Part shown: positions 44,686 to 56,116 of the stretch, one piece after another | How the letters are laid out: each line of letters opens with the position of its first letter | Numbering within the stretch: position 1 is the first letter of the stretch | Assembly: GCF_000400935.1 (NCBI RefSeq) | Contig: NC_021280.1 | Coordinates: 930,001 to 994,000, forward strand | DNA length: 64,000 bases | Source: Spiroplasma chrysopicola DF-1 | GTDB taxonomy: Bacteria; Bacillota_I; Bacilli_A; Mycoplasmatales; Mycoplasmataceae | Direction of reading: 5' to 3' | Translations under genes and position numbers: made by a program | The notes under the pieces: model-generated | What the model saw: only the letters and a program-made list of their open reading frames with translations | Told to the model about the DNA's origin: nothing | The model's database searches: none

Positions 44686-46302
44686 TTATTTTTGTTTGTA
44701 ATTAATCTGATTTTGTTGTTTTTGTTGGGGTTTTCAAGTAATTTTTTTAAATTGTTTAATTTTAACGGCATAAACAGAAGTATTAATGGCAACTAAAATC
44801 GCAACAATAAAGACTGTCGCATTATTTAATAAAGCCCGATCATTAAAGATTCAAATTAAGAAACGCCCAACCAATGGGTTAAAAAAAGTAACCGTTAAAA
44901 TTGCCAACATATTAATTGATGTTTTGGCCGAAAAATTGGGAATTCGTTCCATAAAGAAAATTCATAATAATCCAAACCCTAGGAAAATAAAGGAAATAAT
45001 TAAGAAAATGCTGTTAGCTAAGTCCTTAATTTTTGCTAATTCTAATTGGGTATAAATTGAGGAAGCAATTGCTTCAAGATTTCAAAAATCAAGCTTAATT
45101 TTCCCTGAAGCTAATAAAATCAAAACTGAAGCAATTGTAAATAAACTAGGGATAACAAAAATTAAGGCACGATTATGACTATAAATTGCCTTCTCAATTT
45201 CAAAAATCCGTGCATAATTACGATATAGTAAAAAGGATAAAATAATCATAATTAACATTAATCCTAAAAAAACAAAAATTAATCAAATTGTTCCATATCA
45301 AATATTATAGAAAATAAAACAAATTGTTGGAAAAACCGTAAACTTTACTAAATCCTTTAAAAAATTAACTTGATACTTTAACATTGTAATTCAACCACTA
45401 ACATAGACTAAAAAAAGAATAATATAAGTGGCATCTCAGTCAAAGGTGATATAACTAGTAAAAATAATCCCAATGATTCATGGCATATTACGATTACGAT
45501 ACTCAGCATTAGTATAGATACTTAGAATAATAAAAATGACAAAAAATAAGTTTGTTATCATATTTTCGGGGTGTCATGCATCATAGCCAAAATAATAAAT
45601 TAGTAATTTTGATCCCGTTAAAATTAGGAGCGAAAAAAAGCCAATGACTAAATTGTTATTATTTTTGCGAGAAAAATTATTTAGTAACGTAACAAATAGC
45701 GCTGCGAAAACCATCGCATCTAATATATCTAATAAATTCAAGATAATTTCATTAGGGTCTAGGTTGGTAATTGTAAACCACATTGAGACATTGGTGAATC
45801 AACCTAGGGATGCTAATGCTCTTGTATTACCAATAATGACACTAGGATCTAAAACAAATTTAGTTAGGTCTTTTTCATCCCGAGTAAAAAAAGTTAAAAT
45901 ATAACTAGTATTTAAATTTTGTCCAGCGGGGGAAATAAAATAGTTTTTAAAATAATAAACTAAAATAAAAATGGCCATTGCAAACAAAAAAATTGCATGA
46001 TTTTTATCTAATAAACGAATATTAAATCAAAACCGAATTAAAATTAACAGGACTAATGAATAAAGAACATTGACAGCACCTAGTAAATAAACTAGAAAAA
46101 TGTAACGTAAATCAGGAATTAATTGAAACGGCATTAAAAAGAGCGAAACAGCAGCAAAATAAAAGAAAAAACCAATAATCATCCCAAAATAAATATTTTT
46201 TGTTCGTAATTTTAGCATTTCTGTTAAAACAGCCCCTGTTGAAGAAAAAATCCAATAATAATATATTGAAAAAGCAATCGCAATAAAGATTAGTTTGACC
46301 AT
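44686..46302 (-). CDS. Polytopic membrane protein, unknown
   Basis: 538 residues with about 12 to 14 hydrophobic helices and very short loops. ATG 46302 is chosen because AAAGGA lies upstream and a TATAAT promoter 27 nt before it. A Lys/Gln-rich C-terminal tail (KPQQKQQNQ) is cytoplasmic. No transporter motif recognised. It is transcribed ahead of ligA with a short gap, so it may lead the ligA-gatCAB transcript. Confidence 0.75.
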
Positions 46303-46328
46303 TGAATTAATTTCCTTTCTTTTTAACA

Positions 46329-46334
46329 ATTATA
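46329..46334 (-). promoter_or_regulatory. -10 element upstream of the 44686-46302 gene
   Basis: Extended TGCTATAAT on the minus strand, 27 nt before the ATG and just after the crr terminator. The -35 is weak. Confidence 0.65.
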
Positions 46335-46372
46335 GCAAAAAGTGTCGTAAAAAGGATAATTGCCAAAAAATA

Positions 46373-46398
46373 AAAAAATCTTATTAATAAGATTTTTT
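46373..46398 (-). terminator. Terminator of crr
   Basis: A self-complementary AAAAAATCTTATTAATAAGA-type hairpin ending in seven T's, 8 nt after the crr stop. Confidence 0.85.
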
Positions 46399-46405
46399 TA
46401 TTTGG

Positions 46406-46885
46406 TTATTCAACAATAGCAATTACTTCACCTTGTTTAACTTTTCCAGTTTTTAAAAGTTTAATTGTATGATTACCAATTGCATCTGGTGTGAAAACAA
46501 TTGGAGTGTCTAAACTTGGCACTTTATCTTTAATCTGGTTTAAATTAACTTCACACAATAAGTCTCCTTGTTTAACATTATCATCTTGTTTAACTTTAAT
46601 GTCGAAACCTTCACCATTTAATGAAACTGTATCCATTCCAATGTGTAATAATAACTCAACTCCACTTGCATGTTTAATTCCATAAGCATGACCTGTTGGA
46701 AAAACTGTCATTAGTCTTCCCGTCATTGGGGCTAAAAAGTTTCCGGCACTTGGTTTAATTCCAAAACCATCTCCTAGCATTTTTTGTGAAAATACTTCAT
46801 CATTAACATCGTCTAATTTAATTATTTCACCATCAACTGGGGCAATAATCTCAATCTCTTTACTTTTTTTTGTAAACAATCCCAT
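46406..46885 (-). CDS. crr: PTS glucose-type EIIA component
   Basis: A 159-residue cytosolic phosphocarrier. His81 in LLLHIGMDTV is phosphorylated by HPr and His66 in PTGHAYGI helps transfer. PVDGE and APMTG are family hallmarks. As a separate protein it can serve several IIBC permeases and regulate other systems. No UGA codons. Its neighbour ptsI belongs to the same phosphorelay. Confidence 0.95.
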   Translation of the reverse strand: MGLFTKKSKEIEIIAPVDGEIIKLDDVNDEVFSQKMLGDGFGIKPSAGNFLAPMTGRLMTVFPTGHAYGIKHASGVELLLHIGMDTVSLNGEGFDIKVKQDDNVKQGDLLCEVNLNQIKDKVPSLDTPIVFTPDAIGNHTIKLLKTGKVKQGEVIAIVE

Positions 46886-46988
46886 TTTGAATTATCCCTT
46901 TCTAAATTCTTGAAATATACTCTAAGTATACTATAATTTTTAAAATTGCGGGGACAAATTTTCAAATAACTTTGTTGCTTATTTTTCT

Positions 46989-47267
46989 CTAACTACCATA
47001 AACACTAGGACTCATAATAACGAGACCTTCAATCATAACAACAACAGATGCTAATAGACATAACGAAAAAATTAGTAATATAATTAAGGCTTTATTTTTA
47101 ACTAACAGTTTTTTTACAATAATTTTTTGTTTTGTATCAATTATAACCCCCGTTGGTGACTGCTTGATTTTTTGCCGACGTTCTCAACAATATCATAATC
47201 CACTAGCTAAAGTTAAAACACCAAAAGTAGCCACTAAAATAAGGGCAATTAATAAGGTTGAATTCAT
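46989..47267 (-). CDS. Small membrane protein with two helices, unknown
   Basis: 92 residues, ATG 47267 after AGGAG. An N-terminal helix (about 4-26) is followed by a basic loop (WERRQKIK) with two UGA-Trp codons, and then a second helix (about 62-85). No family recognised. It lies between ptsI and crr but has a terminator upstream, so it is likely a separate unit. Confidence 0.65.
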
Positions 47268-47292
47268 TGGATTTACATCTCCTAACTTAAAA

Positions 47293-47320
47293 ATAAAAAA
47301 ACACTACTTTAATATAGTGT
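47293..47320 (-). terminator. Terminator of ptsI
   Basis: Stem ACACTA / TAGTGT with an 8-base loop followed by seven T's on the minus strand, 22 nt after the ptsI stop. Confidence 0.8.
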
Positions 47321-47341
47321 AATTTTAACGAAATTATTAAA

Positions 47342-49072
47342 TTATTGCAATGCTTCTTTTGTTGCGGCTTCAACTAGGACTAAAACTTCATCATTTGTTT
47401 CACACATAATTGCTTGCTCGACTAACTTTTCCATTGCTGATACTTCTAATTTACTAATAATACGACGAGCATTTAAAATACTTGTTGCTGACATTGAGAA
47501 GTAATCTAACTTCATTCCCATTAATAATGGGATTGCAGCGGGATCTCCAGCCATTTCTCCACACATTCCAACTCATTTACCAGCTTGGTGAGCCCCATCA
47601 ATAATTGATTTAATTAATCGTAAAATTGATGGATTATATGGTTGGTATAAGTATGAAACAAATTGACTCATGCGGTCAGCAGCCATTGTATATTGAATTA
47701 AATCATTTGTTCCAATTGAGAAGAAATCAGCATATTTTGCAAATTGATCAGCAATTACTGCTGCTGCTGGAATTTCCATCATCATTCCGATTTCAACATC
47801 ATCAGCAACTTTTTGCCCTTCTTGAATTAATTTTGCTTTTTCTTCTAAAACAATAGCTTTAGCTGCTTTAAATTCATCAACTGTTGCAATCATTGGAAAC
47901 ATAATTCCTAAATGGCCATAAACACTTGCTCGTAATAATGCTCTTAACTGTGTTCGGAACACTTCTTCTTTATCTAAACATAAACGAATTGCCCGATATC
48001 CTAAAAATGGGTTCATTTCATGTGGAAATTGAAAGTAAGATAATGTTTTATCGCCCCCAATGTCTAATGTTCGAATAATAACAGCTTTTCCGGACATATT
48101 TTCTAATACTTCTTTATACGCAACAAATTGCTCTTCTTCGGTTGGAAAGTGATCATTATCCATGTATAAAAATTCACTACGGAATAATCCAACTCCTTCG
48201 CCCCCGTTTTCTAATACCCCATGGATATCTTTCGGTGAACCTATATTTCCTTCTAAAACAAATTTAGTGTAACCATCTTTTGAAACAGTTGCTTTATCTT
48301 TAAAAGTTAATAGTTCTTTTTGTTGCTCAACAAATTTATTACAAGCAGTTCTTCATTCTGACATTTCTTTATCACTTGGGTTTAAAATAACAATCCCAGT
48401 TTCACCATTAATCATAATATTTTGATGGTGTTTAGTTTCCTTTGTAATTGTTTTTAATCCTAAAACTGCTGGGATTTCTAAGCTACGAGCCATAATTGCG
48501 GCATGACTTGTTCTTCCTCCCATATCACAGGCAAATCCTTTTGCAAATTTTGGATCTAATTGTGCTGTTTGTGATGGGGTTAAATCATCAGCCACAATAA
48601 TAACTTCTTCATTAATTGTTGCTAAATCCAACACTGGTACATTTAATAAATATTTAATTAATCGATCAGTAACATCTTTGATATCAGCTGCTCGTTCTTT
48701 AAAATATGGATCATCCATTGCACTAAACATTTCAATAAATTTTTGAGCAACAGTATGAATTGCAAAAGCGGCATTATTTTTATCATTATTAATCATTGTT
48801 TTTGCATCATCAATCATTGCTGGGTCATTTAAAATTTGCCCATGAGCTTCAAAAATAGCGGCTTTTTCTGGCCCTAATTTTTCTAATGTAATTTCTTGTA
48901 ATCTAATAATATCAGCACTAGCTTTTGTCATTGCTGCTTCTAATTTTTCAATTTCAGCTGTAACATCAATAACGTTTTGTTCAGGAATAACATATTTTGG
49001 TTCTTCTAATTTAAAAACTTTGGCGATGGCAATCCCTTGACTAGCCCCAATTCCTTGCATTTTATTTGACAT
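47342..49072 (-). CDS. ptsI: PTS enzyme I (PEP-protein phosphotransferase)
   Basis: A 576-residue cytosolic enzyme that takes phosphate from PEP onto His190 ([13 protein letters not shown]) and passes it to HPr. The C-terminal PEP-binding domain has [31 protein letters not shown] and MCGEMAGD. It drives sugar uptake and, through HPr and DhaM, dihydroxyacetone phosphorylation encoded at the left of this window. HPr itself is not in the window. Its -10 TATAAT lies at 49115-49120. Confidence 0.97.
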
Positions 49073-49114
49073 ATTTTTTCTCCTCTTTTATTTAAAAATT
49101 TTCACTTCATTTTT

Positions 49115-49120
49115 ATTATA
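49115..49120 (-). promoter_or_regulatory. -10 element of ptsI
   Basis: TATAAT on the minus strand 42 nt before the ptsI start; the -35 is not well conserved. Confidence 0.55.
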
Positions 49121-49275
49121 AACGAAAAAACAAAAGTTGAATAATTTTATTTTATTTCTTATCCCCTTTTAAAATTTTATAAAATACCTTACAATATAAA
49201 CAAATAAGAATCAAATTACCACCTTTTTTACCAATAACAATTAAAAATTGAAGATTACGTAAGGAGGAGTCCTTA

Positions 49276-49596
49276 ATGGAAACAGAAATTTATCAAAAAG
49301 TTATTACCTGTTTAGAAAATATTCGGATGCATTTAAAAATTAGTCAGCTTGAATTTGCTGCTTTTTTGTCGCTAACGCGCGAAGGCTATCGCCTTGCCAT
49401 CGCCAAAGATACTAATCGCCATAAGCAATACATTAAACTTGACCTTATTCATATTTTTAGTGCAATTCTTTTTAATCTCGAAAATTATCAATTATGACGG
49501 GAAAATTTAGTAATAATCCAACAAGAAATCAACAGTTGCTTTACCAATTATTACCTACAATTATTAGCGATTTTACCCGTTGCTAAGAATTCTTAG
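49276..49596 (+). CDS. Small HTH-like protein ahead of the glp operon
   Basis: A 106-residue protein, ATG 49276 after AAGGAGGAG. The segment IRMHLKISQLEFAAFLSLTREGY has the spacing of an XRE-type helix-turn-helix (IS-Q-x-E-F-A-x-x-L-x-L-T). The rest is hydrophobic and helical (LDLIHIFSAILFNL) and could be a dimer interface. It stands immediately upstream of glpF, so a role in glycerol regulation is likely but unproven. A 20-bp palindrome overlaps its stop codon. Confidence 0.7.
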
Positions 49597-49599
49597 CAA
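49580..49599. promoter_or_regulatory. 20-bp perfect palindrome upstream of glpF
   Basis: TTGCTAAGAATTCTTAGCAA, 89 nt before the glpF start and across the stop of the HTH-like gene. There is no T run after it, so an operator is more likely than a terminator. Confidence 0.55.
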
Positions 49600-49687
49600 A
49601 ATTAATCTCTACAAAATGTTATAAAAAAGTTAGAAAGGAGAATCTAAATTTTTATTGCAAATAAATCTGAAAGGAGAATAAATAATA

Positions 49688-50437
49688 ATGGAAGAAATGA
49701 AAATATTTCTACAACATTTTGGCCTAGAGTTTTTTGGGACAATGTTGTTAATTATTTTAGGAAATGGGGTTGTTGCTAATACAATCTTAAAAAAAACAAA
49801 AGGAAATGGGCAAGGTTTTTTTGCCATTACTGCTGGATGAGGTTTCGCTGTTTTAGTAGGAGCGATGATTTCTAGTGCCCTAAAGGGTGTTGCTCACTTA
49901 AATCCAGCTGTAACCTTTGCCATGGTTGTTCAACAAACTTGGTTTAATGCCAATGGTTGATATCTATTACCTGCGCTCTTACTTGGACAATTAGTTGGAG
50001 CTGTTATTGGTCAAATTATAGTTGATATCTTTTACTGAAAACACATTAAAGATACTGTAACAGAACAACCAGATTTTATCTTAGCAATCCACTCAACAGG
50101 TCCAACACATAAAAATAATTTTTTTAATTTCTTTGCCGAATTTATTGGGACATTTGTCTTAATTAGTGCAATTTTAGCAATTGGGAAATACAATACCTTT
50201 AGTTTAGGGGCTTGAGGACCACTATTTGTCGGATTAACGGTCTTTGGAATAGGATTATCATTAGGAGGGACAACTGGTTATGCAATTAACCCAATTCGGG
50301 ATTTAGCGCCACGGTTAGTTCACTTTGTCCTACCACTTAAAAATAAAGGTAGTTCAAACTGAAGTTACAGTTGAGTGCCAGTTATTGCCCCTAGTGCAGC
50401 AGGTTTTGTCTGTGGAGCAATATTTTTACTATTTTAA
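49688..50437 (+). CDS. glpF: Glycerol uptake facilitator (aquaglyceroporin)
   Basis: A 249-residue channel with six helices. The first channel motif is HLNPAVTFA; the second, normally NPA-R-D, is [10 protein letters not shown] with Ile for Ala. It lets glycerol enter for GlpK. The start ATG 49688 has GAAAGGAG upstream. First gene of glpF-glpO-glpK. Many UGA-Trp codons. Confidence 0.94.
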
Positions 50438-50461
50438 CCAATAAAGTGAGGATAACTGATA

Positions 50462-51637
50462 ATGACTAACGAAGAAATTTATGATATTTGCATTATTGGG
50501 GCTGGTGTAATTGGCGGAGCCATAAGCCGTGAATTAAGCCGCTATCATTTAAAAGTAATCGTCCTAGAAAAAAATAAAAAAGTGGCAATGGAAACTTCCG
50601 AAGGAAACTCCGGGGTTATCCATGGTGGATTTGACCCAACTCCTGGTAAATGAACAGCTAAATTTAACATAACCGGAAACTATTTATATCAAACACTCTT
50701 TCAAGAATTAAATTTCCCCCATCAGCAAGTAAATTCATTAGTAATTGCCTTTAATAAAGATGAACAAGAGCAATTAGAATTACTATACCAAAGGGGGTTA
50801 ACAAACCAAGTTAAACCAGAACACTTAAAATTACTTGATCAAAAAACCGTTCATCTCCTTGAACCAAATCTTAACCCAGATGTAATTGGCGGGCTATTAT
50901 GCACTTCCTCTTATGTTGTTGATCCAGTTATTTTAACAAAGAGTTTCTTTTCCAATAGTATTAAAAATGGCGTTAATCTTTGCTTAGACCATATGGTGTC
51001 TAATATTACTTATCAAAATAATTATTTTACAATTAGCGTTAATACTCAAAATACTGTTAAAACTTATTATGCAAAATACATTATTAATGCGGCAGGCCAT
51101 TATTGTGATGAAATTGCCGCAAAAGCTGGGTATCCTGATTTTCAATTAACCACCTTACGCGGTGAATACTGTGTCTTAGAAAAAAGTGAAGGACACTTAG
51201 TTAATAATATTGTTTTTATGGTTCCCACAATTCATGGTAAAGGAGTTATTGTTGCACCAATGTTAGATGGTCACTTATTAGTTGGTCCAACTGCCCAAGA
51301 AGATGTTCCAAAAGATGAAACTCGGTTAGTTACACCAGCAATGGAACCCCAAATTAGGGCAATTGGTCAACATATTATTCCTAGTATTAAAATGGCCAAA
51401 ACTTGTTATCGTTTTGCTGGTTCACGACCAATAGAGCCAACAACAAAAGATTTTTATTTAGCCCCTGCTCATGATAATTCAAAATTTATTAATGTGGCAG
51501 GAACAAAATCACCAGGACTAAGTTCGGCACCAGCAATTGCAAAATATATCATAACCCTTTTAGAACAAGCTGGATTAACATTATTACCTAATCCAACCTT
51601 TGATCCTATACAAACCGAAATTATTCCGACAATTTAA
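50462..51637 (+). CDS. glpO: Glycerol-3-phosphate oxidase/dehydrogenase (FAD), GlpO type
   Basis: 391 residues with an N-terminal FAD site (IIGAGVIGGAISREL) and the DAO-family core (ETSEGNSGVIHGG, NAAGHYCDEIA, GTKSPGLSSAPAIA). The length and position between glpF and glpK match the mollicute enzyme that oxidises glycerol-3-phosphate to DHAP with O2 and releases H2O2, an important damage factor in pathogenic mycoplasmas. Annotated in some genomes as glpD. It lies 24 nt after glpF and 16 nt before glpK. Whether it produces peroxide here is inferred from the family. Confidence 0.9.
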
Positions 51638-51653
51638 GAAAGGAGAAATATTA

Positions 51654-53165
<1,512 letters not shown>

Positions 53166-53190
53166 AAAATAGCCTATTATGGCTATTTTT
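53166..53190 (+). terminator. Terminator of the glp operon
   Basis: Stem AAAAATAGCC / GGCTATTTTT with a 5-6 base loop and T run, directly after the glpK stop. Confidence 0.9.
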
Positions 53191-53212
53191 TTACTTATTA
53201 TATTAAAAATAT

Positions 53213-53683
53213 TTAAGATTGTGTTAATTTTAATGGCGCTGGTAAAATAGTTAGCCTTGTTTTTAAATTGCTACCACTAAAATCCAATGTGTTATTTATT
53301 CAAAAAGAAAAATTGCAACTAGTCTCTGATTGAATTGATGCTTCCCTTTTAGAATCTCTAACTATTGTAAAATGATAAATCCGTTTATCATATTTATCTT
53401 GTACTGGTAACTCTTCTTTAATTTTTAAATAAGAAATGGAATTACCACTATTATCTTTAAAGGAACTTATAAAACTTGTTATATCGGTGTTTTTATAGTA
53501 TAAATTCCCTAAAATTAAAGTTGCATAAATACAGTCTTCATCCAATTGAAAATTATATTTATTAAAAACAACTTTATTTTTTTTTAATACATATAGGTTT
53601 CGATCTGTACTACAAGAAACTGCTAATGACGAGGTAGTTGTTATCATAGAAACAGCAGTAAACATTACTACTAATTTTTTCAT
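53213..53683 (-). CDS. Prolipoprotein, 156 residues
   Basis: A signal peptide ending in AVSC (Cys24) and a mature part of about 130 residues with two additional Cys that could form a disulfide outside the cell. It is one gene with its own upstream region. It is not closely related to the lipoproteins at 9-13 kb beyond the signal peptide. No family recognised. Confidence 0.8.
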
Positions 53684-53965
53684 ATCATTTCTCCTGATCT
53701 AACCCAAACATTTTAATAGTTCTTCATAATTATTATAAATCTTATATTAAAAAATACAACATTACTTTTTAAAACGATGGAATAAATTATGTGGTTGTTG
53801 AGACATATTTTTAAATGCTTATTTTTGCATTATAAGCATTTAGAAGATGAAAAATCTTATTTACTTATATTTATTAAACCACCTTTCTTGAAAATTACAA
53901 TACAAAAGAGCACTAATTTTATAAATTAGCTAATAATTTTTTTATTAAAGCTTTGAATAAATATA
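53684..53965. other. Intergenic region with an 11-bp inverted repeat
   Basis: About 280 nt between the lipoprotein start and the transposase stop. TAAATGCTTAT (53812-53822) pairs perfectly with ATAAGCATTTA (53832-53842). There is no T run on either side, so it is not a typical terminator; it could be an operator or a remnant of a mobile-element end. Confidence 0.45.
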
Positions 53966-55471
53966 TTAGTTTTTAGTACTTAAAATACCTCGAACTGCTC
54001 TGACTAAACCCTTAGTTTTTGACCTCAGAATCGGTACCGTACCTTGTTTGGGTTCATAACGCTGAACAACATCATATTCATTTTTTACTCAAATATTTTG
54101 GAAAAAGTAATTTTTTCTAGCTTTAAGTTCATCATTATAGTCATTTGTTATAATTTCAATTGGATCTCATCCATTTACTTTGGCCATCCGCATACTTAGC
54201 ATATTTGAAAACGTTAATTTACTATATGCCTTAGCGCCGTAGGATTTTAACGACTTAACATTATGTGAAATTTGTGCTTCCGTTTGTGATCCAATATAGT
54301 ATTCTTTACTATAATTGCTAATCCCCTCTTTATTACCTTTCACATATTTTAAAAGCTCTTTAATTTGAGGTTTTTTATGATTTAAAAAATCAAATTTCTT
54401 TTGATAAGTTGGAGTTAACAAATCATGGATATATTTAATTAAGTTTTGTACATCACCATTTTTAATAAAAGCCGATAAATCATAATAAATTGCTTTCTTT
54501 TGCTTTTCTAGTGAATTTAAATATCCTTCTTTTTTTCTGTTAAATCGCCGAAAATTGAAACATTTATGCAAATACTTTTTTAAATGAAATTCATCTAAAA
54601 CAATATCACCATGAAGTTGCGATGCCGTTGTTTTAATTCATGTCGCCCCATCTCCAAGAATAACAACTTTTTTATCTTTTAACTCATAGTTTTCATTTAA
54701 AAACTTATACAATTTTTGATGATAATTATTTAAATTCTGTTCTCAATTATCTTTTAAAATCATAAACAGCTTTTTATTTTTTAATACTCTACGATTATTA
54801 ATTGACTTTTCTTTATCAAAACCGGTATGGGCATACGCCATTCGGATTGTACTTTTACTAATTTCTTTCTTTCGTGATTTTTTGTTGTAATTAAAAATAT
54901 TGGTGTACGTATCATCAACTCCTACATACAAATATTTTCCTTTAAACTTAATTTTTTTCTTATCAAAATTAGCGCAAAAATTATTATACTCTTGCAAATT
55001 AATACTTCGATTAATGTTTGAAATTGTCATTAATGAAATTTCTGAATACTTATATTTGTCTAAAATATCCCGGTAGCGCTTACCACTATCTAATTCTTTC
55101 AATATTTTAACATATAAGTCAAAGTGTAGTCGCTGATAAGGTTTACGGCCAATTTCAACGTCTAACAAAAAAACATATTTATGTTTATACAATTTTCGAT
55201 CATAGTAACGGAATCTTGTTCTTTCATAAGTAACTTGCCCTCACTCAGTAATTAAAGTAGCGGGACGTTTACCATAAAGAATATAACCTTTATTGTTATT
55301 TGAATATTTTTGTCGCAAACGTAAATCCAATTCTTCATAGTGTTCTTGAATAGCTTTTCTAGTTTTATTTTTAACTTCTTCTTCAATATCTTCAAACATT
55401 TTAATTTGTTTAAAAATATTTTGGGTATAGTCATTTTGATACAAAGAAAAATTAATACTATTTTGGTACAT
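53966..55471 (-). CDS. ISLre2-type transposase (UPF0236 family), apparently intact
   Basis: 501 residues. The N-terminal region (EEVKNKTRKAIQEHYEELD), the GYILYGKRPATLIT...GQVTYERTRFRYYD segment, the YVGVDDTYTN and VILGDGATWIK acidic motifs, and the His-rich LDEFHLKKYLHK segment match the UPF0236/ISLre2 transposases common in Firmicutes and spiroplasmas. Three UGA-Trp codons are read through and no frame break is seen. I could not find clear terminal repeats, so the element ends are not defined. Confidence 0.85.
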
Positions 55472-55660
55472 AATATTTTTTACCCCTATTCTGATCTGAT
55501 TGAATCCTAATATGTTATTTTCTTTTGATGATACTTTTTAATTAATAGTTTAATATGTTTTAAAATTAAGATTATGTTATGATTATATCATAAAAAACCC
55601 TGATTTTATTGAGTATTCAGGATTACAAAATATTTATATGAATAGAGAGGAATATGATTG
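55472..55660. other. Intergenic region between transposase and alpha-CTD-like gene
   Basis: About 190 nt, AT-rich, containing the likely right end of the ISLre2 element and a promoter for the gene at 55661. A weak inverted repeat CCTGA / TCAGG lies near 55602-55621. Confidence 0.35.
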
Positions 55661-56089
55661 ATGAAACATCAATATTTTAGTAATGAACTGATTGATTTAT
55701 TTAATTCCCCAGCTCAAACTTTAGAATTACCAGCCCGAGTTCTTAATGTTCTTAAAACTAAATTTAAACACAATTCTATTTCTTTATTTGATTTTAATAC
55801 AATCCAAGTAAGACACTTAATTCAATGTTTATATATTTTTACTAATGATGTTCGTAATGTTGGAAATAAAACTAAATTAGAACTTATTAAAATTTTGGAA
55901 CAGCAAAATTTAAGAATTTTTACGTATCAAGAAATTTTGGAAATTTATAATTATGAATATACAAATAACAAATGATTTTTATTCAACAATAAAGAAGATA
56001 TCAAATATTTTGAGCCATATAAAAACTGGCGACAACTGATTTTCTCTCCTAAAACACTAGAAAAAATAGGCCAAAATAAAAAAAATTAA
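55661..56089 (+). CDS. Small protein with an RNA polymerase alpha-CTD-like domain
   Basis: A 142-residue protein. Residues about 20-85 (LELPARVLNVLK ... DVRNVGNKTKLELIKILEQ) follow the pattern of the alpha C-terminal domain and related helix-hairpin-helix folds: a leading helix, then RN-x-G-x-K-x-x-x-E-I-x-x-x-L. The remaining sequence is aromatic and unrelated to RpoA. A TTG (55658) or ATG (55661) start both fit AGAGAGG. It stands alone, next to a transposase and opposite the adhesin-like gene; the terminator is shared with that gene. It may modulate transcription of a mobile element. Confidence 0.6.
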
Positions 56090-56116
56090 GTAGATTAAAC
56101 ATTACTTAATTTTTTT
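56079..56116. terminator. Bidirectional terminator between 56089 and the adhesin-like gene
   Basis: AAAAAAATTAAGTA and TACTTAATTTTTTT pair perfectly around a 10-base loop. Both convergent stop codons lie inside the stem. Confidence 0.88.
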
